Shown here: positions 11,880-23,284 of the stretch, in pieces | Numbering within the stretch: position 1 is the stretch's first letter | Layout of the letters: each line of letters opens with the position of its first letter | Source: Ambrosia x helenae | Taxonomy: Eukaryota; Streptophyta; Magnoliopsida; Asterales; Asteraceae | Length of the DNA: 64,000 nt | NCBI GenBank assembly: GCA_030844895.1 | Contig: CM061223.1 | Coordinates: 3,534,001-3,598,000, forward strand | Direction: 5' to 3' | Position numbers and translations under genes: made by a program | The notes under the pieces: model-generated | The model's database searches: none | Seen by the model: only the letters and a program-made list of their open reading frames with translations | Told to the model about the DNA's origin: nothing

Positions 11880-12501
11880 CTAGTTTATACCCCGGGAGCG
11901 TCCCGGTTGAGAAATCTAAGTAAAGTGAATAAAATTAAAAGTATCTAAACTATGAAAATGGCATCTGCCAATATATGATTAATGATTATTATTATTATTA
12001 TTATTATATTATTATTATTATATTATTATTATTATTATTATTATTAAACAAATCTCTGCCATAAGTTATCATATTCTAATATAAAAAAAGGGTAATTGGG
12101 TCGGGTATCACCTAATCCCAGGCCCGACCCAAACCCACAATTTTTTTTAAACTAATTCCAAACCTGACACAATACCTGTCGGGTTACAAAAAAAATAGTC
12201 GTTTTTTTTTCTCCGTTTTTTATATAGCACTATGGTACCCGTTGGAAAGATAATAAAACGCTCGTTAATTTGGTGTAATTTTTTTCTTTAAAAAATCCCG
12301 TATATAAAAGATATTAACGTTTAAAAGTTATGAGAGAAAACATTAGAGATAAAAATCTAATTTTGTTTTTAAATTTTAAATTATTATTTTTCTAAAATAA
12401 AGGCCTTGCAACATAGGATGACACATGGCACACTCAATGAAAAGAATTCCCTCTTTGAGTGGTATGTCATTAAAATGGCTTTGGTTTATTATATCTACAA
12501 C
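11880..12501 (-). mobile_element. Non-autonomous Helitron (copy 1)
   Basis: The minus-strand 3' end shows a GC hairpin (CCGGGACGCTCCCGG type) followed by TATAAACTAG and T. The 5' part is the inverted counterpart of the family start at 17584, with the shared block TAATAAACCAAAGCCATTTT. An (ATT)n microsatellite lies inside at 11985-12048. No target duplication, as expected for Helitrons. Confidence 0.7.
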
Positions 12502-13744
12502 TATATATAAAAGAATTGCACTATGATGACATGGCATTCAATGAGGCAACCCTCCACCCTTTGAATGTGCCATGTGGCATTATGTGGTGCATTCTTTTTT
12601 ATTTTTTTTTATTTTCTTTTTTTAAATAAAATTAAATCACATAAAACCCTACCTATCATCATATATAATCTTCATCTTCTCACCCCAAACCCTAAAATTC
12701 TTAAAACTCCTCTCTGGCACCAAGGTAAATCCCACGATTCTTAATTCATGTTTTATTATTGTTATCAATCCATTGTTTTATTAATTATGATGATGGTCAG
12801 ATAGATTTGGAACTCTTCTTTTATTAGAATAATATATATTATCCAAAACTTTTTGGTGCTTCTGTTGTTTTTTTTTGTTTGTTTGTTTAACAATTAATTA
12901 CTTAGAATTCCTTCAATTTATTCATTCGATAACTCTTCTTTTACTAACGGTGGTTTTGCATGTTGTAAACAGGGAGAGAATGAGGATGTAGGTTATGAAT
13001 TAAAGGGTTTTTTTATTAGTCTAAAAGAAATCTTTAAAGTGTATATGATTTGTACATGATGCATTGATGGTTGTACGATGGTTATAGATAGATAGCTACC
13101 CTCTACAATCTACCCTGCAAACAAGGGGCACATCTCACGATATGTATCATTTAATTTATAGCTCTCCTAGGTAACCTACTTCGATCTTAAACTGGTTTAG
13201 TTAATTTGATCTGATCTAATCATATGTGGGATGGTTGGAGTTGGCTAAGGACTAGGTGATTATTTGTTTAATTTGATACTTTTTTTTATTTATTTTTGTT
13301 TTTGATTCGTTAAGCTCTTTTAGTTTCTTTCTTCGCATATGTGAAGTGGGCTAGGTTAATAAGCTATTAGTGTTTTTCAGGTTTTGTCTTCTGTGTCGTA
13401 TATGCAGTTTCCTTACCAGTGGTTGTGAGACTTGGTACAGAGATGTGAAAAGTTTTTGAATGCTTACAACTTCTAACTTAAATGATTGTTTAGTTGATTA
13501 GGTTAGGAATTATAGGAGTCATTAGAATGTGAGAGATTAAAGAGATGTGATGAGTTTTTGAATAGTTGCAGCTTACATAAGTGATTGTTTAGCTGATTAT
13601 TTATTAGGTTTTAGGTTAAGGAATATGAGTTACTACTGATTAAAATACTATGGACATGCAGTGATTGAGAGATTCTGTGATTAGTTAACTTGAGCCATTT
13701 GCAATAGGTTTATCACGTCATATTAGATTTTTTCAACCCCGGGA

Positions 13745-13747
<3 letters not shown>
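12501..13747 (+). mobile_element. Non-autonomous Helitron (copy 2)
   Basis: Begins head to head with copy 1 (CTATATATAAAAGAATTGC). It ends at the left arm of the family hairpin (CAACCCCGGGACGC), where a TA microsatellite has replaced the rest of the terminus. Its last ~290 bp closely match 18950-19250. Confidence 0.6.
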
Positions 13748-13759
<12 letters not shown>

Positions 13760-13775
<16 letters not shown>

Positions 13776-14466
13776 TGCAAAGCTAGATATCCTACATGTC
13801 ATAATATTATGCAATCTCTCTTTTGAGATGTGCCATATAGGATTTGATGTGGCAACTCTAGACTAATTAAAAAAAAGTAATAAATATAGTTTAACCTAAT
13901 CTATTATAATTACTAAATTTAAATTGAGTTATTTAAGGAAAAAAGAATTTAAAAACGAATTTAAATTTTTCTCTCTTATGTTTCATCCCATAATTTTTAA
14001 ACGTTAATATCTTTTATATACGAGATTTTTTAAAGAAAAAAAATTATACAAATTAACGAGCGTTTTATTAACTTTCCAATGAGTACCATAGTGTTATATA
14101 AAAAACGGAGAAAAAGCGACTATTTTTTGTGGGGTTTCGTTCATACAGGAAAAAAAACACAAAGTGTTCAGGTTATTCATTAATCATGTTTTTTCTTTTA
14201 AACCAGGTTCTTATCTACGATTTTGAAATTCAGCCCAATCGCCATGCTTTCATTAGAATTTTACTCTTCTAAAGATGAATATGTATACTTCATCAAGAGA
14301 AGCTAGGAGAAAGAATCGCGCAATACTGCAACACATGGTGTCACCTTATAGCAATGTTATTTTTTTATTTATTTAGTTACAAGTGCAATAATTATTACTA
14401 TTAGTATTAGTATTATTAGAATTGTTATATTTTTCAATCCCGGGACACTCCCGGGATAAAAGCTAG
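13760..14466 (+). mobile_element. Non-autonomous Helitron (copy 3)
   Basis: 3' terminus with hairpin CCCGGGACACTCCCGGG and CTAG at 14463-14466, then T. The 5' end is lost in a TA repeat. The interior carries the family-wide block around AACGTTAATATC and a ~150 bp segment (14205-14350) shared with copy 6. That segment reads like a captured coding piece (HQEKLGERIAQHCNTW) of unknown origin. Confidence 0.68.
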
Positions 14467-14474
14467 TGTATAGA

Positions 14475-14740
14475 TAACCAAATAAACCCTAGCTAGAGAT
14501 TTAATGTCAAGAATGATATCTTCCACCTTGATCTCCTTATTTAAAAATCTCTTATCGTTTCTAGCTTTCCAAAAAACAAGCAAGCCACCAAAACGATACC
14601 ATAAAAAACATTTTTTTCCGACTTCCCAAACCCGGAATGCAAATGAAGCTCAAGGTCTATAACCGGAAAAGAATAAACAAGACCCAACCGACACCTAGAG
14701 TTAATATGTTGGCCAGGCCCGGCTAAGAAGGTGGGCGGGG
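14475..14740 (-). pseudogene. LINE C-terminal fragment
   Basis: On the minus strand the reading includes FFWKARNDKRFLNKEIKVED and then IILDIKSLA, the conserved tail typical of plant non-LTR reverse transcriptase polyproteins, after the zf-RVT region. Truncated at both ends. It may be the same LINE copy as 16094-16357, split by the Helitron at 14807. Confidence 0.65.
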
Positions 14741-14806
14741 TGGGCTACGGCTTCGGGCCCGATCTCCATATGGGGGCAAATGTTTTTAAAAATTATATAT
14801 ATATAT

Positions 14807-15912
14807 ATATATACATATAATAAACCAAAGCCATTTTAATGACATGGCACTCAAAGAGACATTCTCTTCCTTGAGTGTGCCATGTGGCATTGAGATATTT
14901 TAGGAAAAATAATAATTTAAAAACAAAATTAGATTTTTCACCCTAATGTTTCCTCTCATAATTTTTAAACGTTAATATCTTTAATATACGAGATTTTTTA
15001 AAGAAAAAAATTACACCAAATTAACGAGCGTTTTATTATCTTTCCAACGAGTACCATAGTGCTATATAAAAAACAGAGAAATTTTTTTGTGGGGTTTTGT
15101 TCATACAAGAAAAAAAACACAAAGTGTTCAGGTAAATCATTAATCATGTATAGACAAGTCACTAATTATGTTTAAATCAGTAAATATGAATTTTTTTTCA
15201 ACCAGAGCCGAATAGGTTAATAAAGTTATACGTTGTTTTAAGTTAGGTATCAATATTAGTATGTTAGAGTTGTACATTTGTTTAGTCTTTAGGATAAGTG
15301 TTAAGGGGAAGGATAAATTGAAAACCCTCTTGAGTTGAGAAAACCTTGGAAACCCATGTAAAAAATCATATATTTTTTTTGAAAAAATTAACCAATGTAA
15401 AATACATGTTTTTAAGCATTTTGGGCCAAAAAAATATAAAAAGCGCCGAAGGGATTTTTTTTTAAAAAATAAACAAAGTTGCGCTTTTTACATATGTTTT
15501 CAGCTATTTGCTGTTGTAAAGCTGTTGTAAACATGTGTTTTCGCAGCTTTGTTTATTTTTTTAAAAAAATCCATTCGGCGCTTTTTTTATTTTTTTGGCC
15601 CAAAACACTTAAAAACATGTATTTTACATTGGTTATTTTTTTCAAAAAAATAATAATGATTTTTTACATGGGTTTCCAAGGTTTTCTCAACTCAATAGAG
15701 TTTTCATTTTATAATTGCCCTAAGTGTTAATATTAGAGTTACATTAAAGTTATATATTCTTTTAGGTTAGGTGTTAGCATTGGAGTTGTACATTGCTAAT
15801 TTGTTTTAGGTTAGATATTAATATTAGAGTTATACATCAGTCTATTTCATATGTAAAATTGATGTATCATATTAAAATTCTCAACCTGGAACGCTCCCGG
15901 GGTATAATCTAG
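14807..15912 (+). mobile_element. Non-autonomous Helitron (copy 4) hosting a MITE
   Basis: Starts near TATACATATAATAAACC and ends with a hairpin (CTGGAACGCTCCCGG) then TATAATCTAG and T. It is collinear with copy 5 apart from a nested 416 bp MITE at 15305-15720. The exact first base is blurred by a TA run. Confidence 0.7.
15305..15720. mobile_element. Mutator-type MITE with long inverted arms
   Basis: A near-complete foldback: arms of about 190 bp share, for example, TTGAGTTGAGAAAACC and its inverse, and meet around 15500. Flanked by perfect 10 bp TAAGTGTTAA at 15295-15304 and 15721-15730. A duplication of 9-10 bp and long TIRs point to a MULE-mobilised element. The ORF at 15479-15730 is only the arm sequence. 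Confidence 0.78.
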
Positions 15913-16093
15913 TATATATAATATTTGTTTCTTGTAGAAAAGAATCTTGGTAGTGGAGTTGGACAAACCATCTTAATTTAATGCAAAGGTTGCAAGTTTC
16001 AAAGCTTCACTAGTTCTATTTTCTTTATTTCATTCTTTCTTATTTACCAACAAATTTGGGCCCAGTTTTTATGTCACCTGGGGTCTAAAATTT

Positions 16094-16357
16094 TTGTACG
16101 GTTTTCGGGGATGGCCCTATTGTTACCAAACCAACGTAGAAATCCAACAGGCCATCAAAAGATGGTCAGTCGTTGAGAGTCGGTATGCAATATATCTCCG
16201 CCCTCCAAACAAAGATGTTACCCTTCTGGCCTTCTTTGGTGACCCATTTACTCCGTTTCATAACAAATCGTTGGCTGTGATCAGCCGCCCTATTCAGAAG
16301 CTCTTTGACCGATCCAAGTGAGAAGCTACCATTTCTATCCCAAACCAAACCTAACAA
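16094..16357 (-). pseudogene. LINE zf-RVT domain fragment
   Basis: The minus strand encodes SVKELLNRAADHS and then SKWVTKEGQKGNIFVWRAEI followed by YCIPT, the pattern of the zinc-binding region found C-terminal to plant LINE reverse transcriptases. No catalytic RT part is present. The overlapping plus-strand ORF of 75 codons is its shadow. Confidence 0.68.
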
Positions 16358-16512
16358 ACATTCTTATCCGATAATTAATTGGATATAAAATCTAACAGAG
16401 CAATAATTGTGATTCTATTAATAGATTTCCACCACAGAAAACGGATCATGCGACCAATTCCTACAGCCCATGAAGCTTCTTGTAAGTGATAGCTATATTG
16501 TTATTTGTTATA

Positions 16513-16560
16513 CTAGGTTGTAAACCCATATAGTACACAGGATTGTAGAATCAACTCGTT
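16513..16560 (-). mobile_element. Helitron 3' terminus (minus strand)
   Basis: ACTAGGTTGTAAACCC resembles the better preserved minus-strand end at 37687. The hairpin is degenerate and I could not place the 5' end. Confidence 0.4.
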
Positions 16561-17004
16561 GTATAATAGGGAATGAAAGCAAAATAATGTGTAAAAGATT
16601 TGCAAATAAATAATGCGTATAATAGAATTTTATAATTTGCAAATAAATACGTGTATAAATATAATGATAAAAAGTGAAAATACATTGTAGTTGAGGTTAT
16701 TAAATTTGGACAGAAAAACATAGATAGTGGGTTGGTAATATACATTACTCCTGTAAGGTCCTACGTACTAGCTGACTCTTAATGGGCTTCACTGTGTCAT
16801 CACATTCACAAATATGTTTTATCCTTCCCATACATAGTCATTTTATATTCATGAGCTTAGGTTTTTTTATAATTAATCTTTTTTTCATGTCCATAAAAGA
16901 GTGTACAATTGTTGGAAATCAAGCTCCAAAAATAGCATTGGAAAAATAGGTTTTGCGATCAAACACAAGATCGCGATTCTTTTTCTTTAATTAATAAACT
17001 TGCA

Positions 17005-17381
17005 TGCCAATGATGTTGTAGCCCAGTGGTCACTGACGATTCTTTCAAGGGGCGGCCGATCCCCCCGAATTTTCGCACAGAGGTTCCGATTATATAGTAT
17101 TCGTATAGAAATTTTTTGGTATATAAGTTTCGACTCCCTGAAACTATTGACTTCCGACCCCGTGAAATTTCAAGTCAAGATTCGCCACTGCGAGTGGTTA
17201 CAACAGAGGTGGAAAGGTTTTCCCCTATGGGGTTTCTGCCCGAAAGGTACCCGGTTCGAGTCCCGTCCATCGGAAAAATATACCTAATAGGTTTGAAAGG
17301 GACCGGCGTATGGGGGAGAGATTCGAACTTGGGAAGAAAAATTTTTTAAGTTAAAGGGTTTCCACTGATCTACCCCTAACA

Positions 17382-17449
<68 letters not shown>
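17005..17449 (+). mobile_element. TAA-tailed SINE, apparently dimeric
   Basis: Begins with an A-box-like TGTAGCCCAGTGGT and contains a second tRNA-like unit ending in a perfect B box, GGTTCGAGTCC (about 17253). It finishes in a TAA repeat of more than 20 units (17382-17449). Flanked by 13 bp TAATAAACTTGCA at 16992-17004 and 17450-17462, which fits LINE-type target-primed insertion. Part of the right duplication could be drawn from the TAA tail. Confidence 0.62.
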
Positions 17450-17456
<7 letters not shown>

Positions 17457-17583
17457 CTTGCACACAATTACATTTCTTGGCCATCTATTTACGGCTCATA
17501 GACTTTGTAATTTAAACAAACTAGATAAACATGCAATTACTTCAAATACTTGAACCAATGCAATAAACGTATCTATCTATCTA

Positions 17584-18234
17584 TCTATACATATAATAAA
17601 CTAAAGCCATTTTAATGACATGACATTCAAAGGGACATTCTCTTTTTTGAGTGTGCCATGTGTCATCCCATGTGGCATTGAGATATTTTAGGAAAAAAAG
17701 AATTTAAAAACAAAATTGGATTTTTCTTTCTTATCTCTTATGTTTCCTCCCATAATTTTTAAACGTTAATATCTTTTATATACGAGATTTTTTAAAGAAA
17801 AAAATTACGCCAAATTAACGAGTGTTTTATTATCTTTCCAACGAGTACCATAGTGTTATATAAAAACGGAGAAAAAACGACTATTTTTTTGTAGGATTCT
17901 GTTCATACAGGAAAAAAAAACACAAAGTGTTCAGGTAAATCATTAATCATGTATAGGCAAGTCACTAATTATGTTTCGGTAAATATGAATTCTATTTTCA
18001 ACATGCGTTAGCATTGGAGTTGTACATTGTTTTAGGTTAGATATTATTATTAGAGTTATACATTGTTTAAGGTTAGCCGTTAACATTTGAGATACATTTT
18101 TAATTGTTTTAGGTTAGGTGCTACCCGAAGCTTTCCTGCATGTAGCTGTAAAGCGCATCATTCTATTTTATATGTAAGATTAATATGTCATATTAGATTT
18201 CTCAACCCCGGGAGGCTCCCGGGGTATAATCTAG
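17584..18234 (+). mobile_element. Non-autonomous Helitron (copy 5, best preserved)
   Basis: Starts TCTATACATATAATAAAC and ends hairpin CCGGGAGGCTCCCGG, then GGTATAATCTAG. It lies between A and T with no target duplication: all canonical Helitron features. 651 bp, no coding capacity. It serves as the reference for the family in this window. Confidence 0.8.
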
Positions 18235-18239
18235 TATAT

Positions 18240-18889
18240 ATATATATAAGAAAACGTATATGCTGACGTGACGTGCAATGGAGGCCTCAATCTTCCTTTG
18301 AGAGTGCCGTGGCATCATAATGAAGAGTTTTTAGTGTTTTTGAATGATTTCCCTTTTTAATTAAATTGAGTTAATTTAGAAAAAAAGAATTTAAAAATAA
18401 ATTTAAAATTTTCTCTCTCATATTTCCTCCCATAATTTTTAAACGTTTATATATTTTATATACGAGATTTTTTAAAGAAAAAAAATTACACCAAATTAAC
18501 GAGCGTTTTATTATCTTTCCAACGAGTACCATAGTGCTATATAAAAAACGGAGAAAAAATCGACTATTTTTTGTGGGGTTTCGTTCATACAGGAAAAAAA
18601 CACACAAAGTGTTCATGTTATTCATTAATCATGTTTTTTCTTTTAAACAAGGTTTTTATCTACGATGTTGAAAATCAGCCCAATCGCCATGTTATCATTG
18701 GAATTTTACTAGGTATACTTCATCAAGAGAAGCTAGGAGAAAGAATCGCGCAACACTGCAACACATGGTGTCAGCTTATAGCAATGTTATTTTTTATTTA
18801 TTTAATTACAAGAGTAATAATTATTACTATTAGTATTATTAGAATAGTTATATTTTTCAACCCCGAGACGCTCCCGGGAAGAATTGATA
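18240..18889 (+). mobile_element. Non-autonomous Helitron (copy 6)
   Basis: Directly follows copy 5. Ends with hairpin CCCGAGACGCTCCCGGG. Shares the interior and the putative captured segment (18640-18790) with copy 3. The terminal CTAG has drifted to ATAG. Confidence 0.65.
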
Positions 18890-19264
18890 GTTGCTGACGT
18901 GGCGTTCAATAGTGGCCTCAACCATCTCTTGATTATGCCACGTGGCATAATGAGATGCAATGGTTACAACTTTCAACTTAAGTGTTTGTTTAGTTGATTA
19001 AGTTAGGAATTATAAGAGTCATTAGAATGTGAGAAATTAGAGAGATGTGATGAGTTTTTGAATAGTTGCAGCTTACATAAGTGATTGTTTAGATGATTAC
19101 TGATTAGGTTTTAGATTAGGAAATATGAGTTATTACTGATTAAAATACTATGAACATGCAATGATTGAGAGATTTTGTGGTTAGTTAACTTAAGCCATTT
19201 GCAATAGGTTATTCCGTAAAATTAGATTTTTCAACCCTTGGACCCTCCCGGGGTAATCAGCTAG
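18890..19264 (+). mobile_element. Non-autonomous Helitron (copy 7)
   Basis: Follows copy 6. Starts GTTGCTGACGTGGCG and ends with the hairpin remnant CTTGGACCCTCCCGG, then CTAG (19261-19264) and T. Related to the 3' half of copy 2 with an internal deletion. Confidence 0.65.
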
Positions 19265-20430
19265 TTGATAAATAAATAATAATAAAATTGAATCCCTTAC
19301 GGTTAACTCCTTTAACTTTCTTCATTCTTTCAAACGGACACAATTAAGATTAAAGCCTCCATGACTCCATGTACACTACTAGAATGACGACTTATATGTC
19401 ATGTTTTGAAACTAGGTTGGTCGCAGATTTTCAAAGAACCCAAAAGATCGAAGCAAATACGGTGACAAACAACCCTCATTTCATATTAGTTCTTAAAACC
19501 AGGTTGGTCGTGGATGAAACGCCGAACTTGTTCAATTTTCAAAATATTATACTCGTAGGTAAGATTTTTTTATTGATTTTTATGAATTTAAATTTTGTAT
19601 TTTTTACTTACATTTATAATATAAATTCATTGTATATGTCAGTGTAACATCATTTTAACTAGTAGGGTTTTTGTGCGGGTTGCTGCGCGCTGTCATTATC
19701 GTTTTGGTTTATTATGGCACCAATGCGACAATGACAGTCTAGAACTTGCAACCTTTCCCAAGGAAATGAATCTCAAACCACTTTACCGCTTTACCACCAA
19801 CCAAAAACTTGTCTACTATTTCCAACTCAATTATATATAATATGAAATAAAGCTGTATAAATGAAAAAATAAATAAAACAAAAGCTCCAATCGTTGTTGT
19901 AAATAAATGCATTCCACCAGCTTTAAATCCGTGACCTCATGAATGAGGAACCACACCTCAAACCACTTCACCACCAAGCCGAATTTAGTTTTGATATAAA
20001 ACCAATTATAGTTATTATCAAATGCTGAAAAAAAAATTGCCACGGCCCTGTCAACCAATGAAAGAAAGGCTGTACTTTTAACCCTAACTTTTCTTTAATA
20101 CATAGTTACTGGTATTTTATATTATGCTCATTTAATTTAAGATGATGAAAAGATCTTAGAAGTTACCTGAATGCTTCATTTTTATAAAGCACGAGTTGGC
20201 TTTTTCTGTCTTAACTACATTCCTTTCTCTATATTATTCTTTGCTTAGATTCACCTACTTTTTTCCTTCGCAAACAATATTGTCCGTTCAAGTGGTCGTG
20301 GATAAATAAATGACCTGGTACTAGACTAGACAACGACACTGTTTATTTTTTTAACGGCAATACATTGTACTAGACAACGACACTGCAAATGTATTTAAAT
20401 ACATTCAATTCCGCAAAATTACTCAACAAC
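19265..20430. repeat. Degenerate repeats with tRNA-like traces
   Basis: No gene recognised. A CTAG at 19659-19662 next to a GC-rich stretch may be a minus-strand Helitron end. On the minus strand two tRNA-like stretches (about 19740-19800 and 19910-19985, with TGGTGGT...AGTGG and weak B boxes) look like old SINE copies. Confidence 0.4.
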
Positions 20431-20439
20431 TAATATTTA

Positions 20440-20470
20440 CTAGTGGGTTTACCCGCGTATTGCAGCGGGA
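20440..20470 (-). mobile_element. Helitron 3' terminus (minus strand)
   Basis: CTAG at 20440-20443 followed by hairpin CCCGC...GCGGG. The 5' end was not found before the Tat LTR. Confidence 0.45.
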
Positions 20471-20699
20471 TCCACAAATGGGTTGCAATATAACATTATA
20501 ATACTTAGGTTTTTTGCCGCAAGTTACGCAGAAAGAATAGCAATGTCCACACTACATTTTAACAAGTATTCATAGAAAGAAAAGAAAAGAAATGTGCACC
20601 GTCACTTACAACTGATTGCAGTTCATCACAAAAACCAACGATGTGGGTAGTTTAAGATCAAATAAATCAATTATATTACATAAACTAGCTTGAAAGGTT

Positions 20700-21262
20700 G
20701 AAATACAAAAGGGTTCAAAAGGCAATAAAGTACTAAACATAAAGAACAAAACACATGACTTGTCTTGTCATCATCTTTCTCGGTCAAAACCCCCCAACTG
20801 TCCACACTTTGCATGTGGAGAAGCTGCACCTTATAGACCGCAGCTCTAAAGCCTTCATCGGCTAAAAGTGGTTAATCCCTAAGTTGTTACAAGGACCAAC
20901 AGTTTATCATTGCCCAAAGTGGAAGATTCCTTCTCTATAAATTAGATCACTCTACCAGTGATCTGATCATTCATTCTCAAATTCCCACCTCTATACTCTT
21001 CTATTCTCTCGGATCATCACACTTCACGTGTGATAGATTCTTCACTCCACATAGCATTTCAATAGGAGTCACAAATGACATTCTGACTTTGAGTACAACT
21101 CAAATCAGAATTATAACAATCAAAACTTAAAACTTTTGAACCTCCTTCTGCGTTTAACAACGTAGAGGGACACCACGGCCTGCCTTAAGCTAAATTAAAC
21201 CCTTCAATCCTTTTATCCATTCTCAGACTCTGCACTAACGTTGGACTCATATTTGTTGTAGC
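20700..21262 (+). repeat. 5' LTR of a Tat/Retand-type Ty3 element (left edge approximate)
   Basis: Non-coding DNA with a TATA-like CTATAAATTAG at about 20934, ending just before the primer-binding site. The left boundary is not resolved because the 3' LTR is missing from the window. Confidence 0.55.
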
Positions 21263-21269
21263 AACAAGT

Positions 21270-21287
21270 TGGCGCCCACCGTGGGGC
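21270..21287 (+). other. Primer-binding site, Tat-type
   Basis: TGGCGCCCACCGTGGGGC, a motif recurrent at the start of plant Tat/Retand Ty3 internal regions. It lies 53 bases before the gag start at 21340. Confidence 0.65.
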
Positions 21288-21339
21288 TGCGCCATTGTAT
21301 TCTTCCTCTAGATCAGTTGTGCAGCTCCAACTCTCCGAA

Positions 21340-21774
21340 ATGTCTGACCACGAGTCTCCGGAAGAAGTAAACCAAGTTTCTTCGAACACATACCAGACTT
21401 CACCTAACATATCTGTGTATTTTTCAACCCTGGAAGCACTCCTACAGGCGCTACATCTTATGAGTTCACACTTTTCCAAACTCCAATTCCCTCTCGTTCG
21501 GGGGTAGCATCTCCCCTCCTTAGCTCCATGCATACACCTGAACGCATAGATCTCACCTCTGAGGGAGTTGCAAACAGCTAAGATCCCTCCTCAACCAACA
21601 CGTGATCAAGGAAAGGGAAAAAAGGATTGAGGATCCGGCTGGATTATAACGAGGAAGAGCCCTCATTCTCGCTTGGGCCCCCTCTTCCACCCTATGTTGT
21701 TCCTTCCAGCTCTCAGCCCACTCCTCATAACTTTGGAGCTGAACCTAGCTCAGTTTTTCCTACGCCCTATGATG
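21340..21774 (+). pseudogene. Tat-type gag, 5' fragment
   Basis: Starts MSDHESPEEVNQVSSNTY and is followed by serine/proline-rich coding with frame breaks. It is cut at 21774 by the LTR of another retrotransposon. The gag continues at 29421 and 30209 after the nested insertions. Confidence 0.55.
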
Positions 21775-22042
21775 TGTTGGTGAAAACACCTTGTTAATAT
21801 TTTAGTTTTGTATATATTTTAGTCTTTTATTGTGTACTTTTAGTCGGTCTTAGTTATTTAATAGTGTACATGTGTCTTGTAGGTGTACGTGATATATGAG
21901 CTTGATACGAAGGAAAATGATCAAGTCGCGTACACTTGAAAGCGAGCATGGAAAGTGATAGGTGTTCATGGACGTGGAGCGTAAACGAGTAACTTTAGTC
22001 AAGTCAAGAACACCCAACTCTAGAGCACCGAGTCATAATACT

Positions 22043-22081
<39 letters not shown>

Positions 22082-22895
22082 TAGAAAAAGAAAGAAGAAA
22101 AAACAACGTGAACTTTGGTTCACATTGGAAGGCCCAAAAGAATGTCGGTGGAGGGTTTTTGGTATTTTATTATAGTTTCGACGGCTGCAACTTGGAGGGG
22201 AACAACATATTTGGAGCAGAACACAGAATCGCACGAGGGGGAAGAAAAGAAAAGGGGGCATGCACGCGACCAAGATGCAAGGCTAAATCTTTGTGACTTT
22301 CTCTAGACGAACGGTTCGATTAGGTTTCACACTTTTTATGTTTATTTAAGTATTGGATTTTGTTTTTGCTTGTGATGACAAACATCTTAAACATTATTGA
22401 TGCATTAGTTAATTAAACAGTTGAACTGTGTTTTGAGTCCTTTCTTTACAACTTGTTCGGTTGATGACAAAATTTAGTAGCGGGTTGGGTGACATAAAGA
22501 AGGTAGACTTGACACTTACAACTGGGTAGTTAATAGGGTTTGATGACAAGAACCTGTGCTACTAGCTAGTTAACTAATTTCCAGAACTATGTCTATGTGG
22601 TTCCCAATCTTTAAACTGAAAACTGTGTGAAACCTAGAACCCGAAGTTTAGAGGGAGTTACTTCTTTATTATTATTGTTTTCTTTTCAAATCAATTTAAT
22701 TCAGTTTTTGCAAGTACGACAACATTCTACTTCATAAAATATTATTTTTAATTAATTAGTTTAACTAATAAAATTGCTACTAACACTAACCACATACTCC
22801 TCGTGGTTCGACAACCCTACTCCCTATACTGCAGTCCTTGTAGCTAAGGAGTTGTTTTTAAAATATTTTTTGATTAGCACTTCGACACGCGATCA
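21775..22895 (+). repeat. LTR of an Athila-like element
   Basis: Starts TGTTGGTGAAAACACC and ends CGCGATCA, four bases before an Athila-type primer-binding site. About 1.12 kb with an internal TAA microsatellite at 22043-22079. No matching 3' LTR was found to the right, so the element is truncated. Confidence 0.6.
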
Positions 22896-22898
22896 AAA

Positions 22899-22916
22899 TG
22901 GCGCCGTTGCCGGGGA
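22899..22916 (+). other. Athila-type primer-binding site
   Basis: TGGCGCCGTTGCCGGGGA, the motif commonly seen downstream of Athila-lineage LTRs. Confidence 0.75.
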
Positions 22917-23069
22917 GTGCGTGCGCTTAGTGTTTTTAGTTTTAGTTGTCTTTACTTTTAAAAAAAAATCTTAAAAAAAATTGGTATATAAAAGTGTTAT
23001 TTAATTTTATTAGATTTCACTTTGGGTGTTCTAGTTGTGCAGGTTTTTCCTTTACAGGTGTAGAACACT

Positions 23070-23284
23070 ATGGATTGGGTTGATGAAGACAATGAACCAT
23101 GCTATAGTTGTGGAAGTTTCGCTCACTGGAATGAAGATTGTAAAGATTGTCCAAAGCCTCTACCGCCAGTAGATCCTCATTGTTTTTGTTGCGGACAAAT
23201 ACATAGGGATGAAGACTGCACAATATTTTGGAGTGATCCAGAATATTGGAATGAAATGTGTAAGTCGGGGTACCGGGCAACTCC
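23070..23284 (+). pseudogene. Zinc-knuckle ORF of the Athila-like element, N-terminal part
   Basis: Starts MDWVDEDNEPCYSCG. It holds one canonical CCHC knuckle (C-X2-C-X4-H-X4-C, residues ~11-24) and a second, C-X2-C-X3-H-X4-C, around residues 39-51. The frame runs straight into the CACTA insertion. Ignoring the insertion and one TCC, it continues in the same frame at 28434, so the ORF was open when the CACTA landed. Small zinc-knuckle ORFs near the 5' end fit a nucleic-acid-binding accessory or gag-like protein of a non-autonomous element. No polymerase follows. Confidence 0.6.

Noticed and set aside
15479..15730. 83-codon ORF
   Set aside because: Spans the hairpin arm of the nested MITE and runs into its target duplication.
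17284..17484. Poly-tyrosine ORF
   Set aside because: Translation of the TAA microsatellite on the opposite strand; the same applies at 22043, 58129 and 59248.
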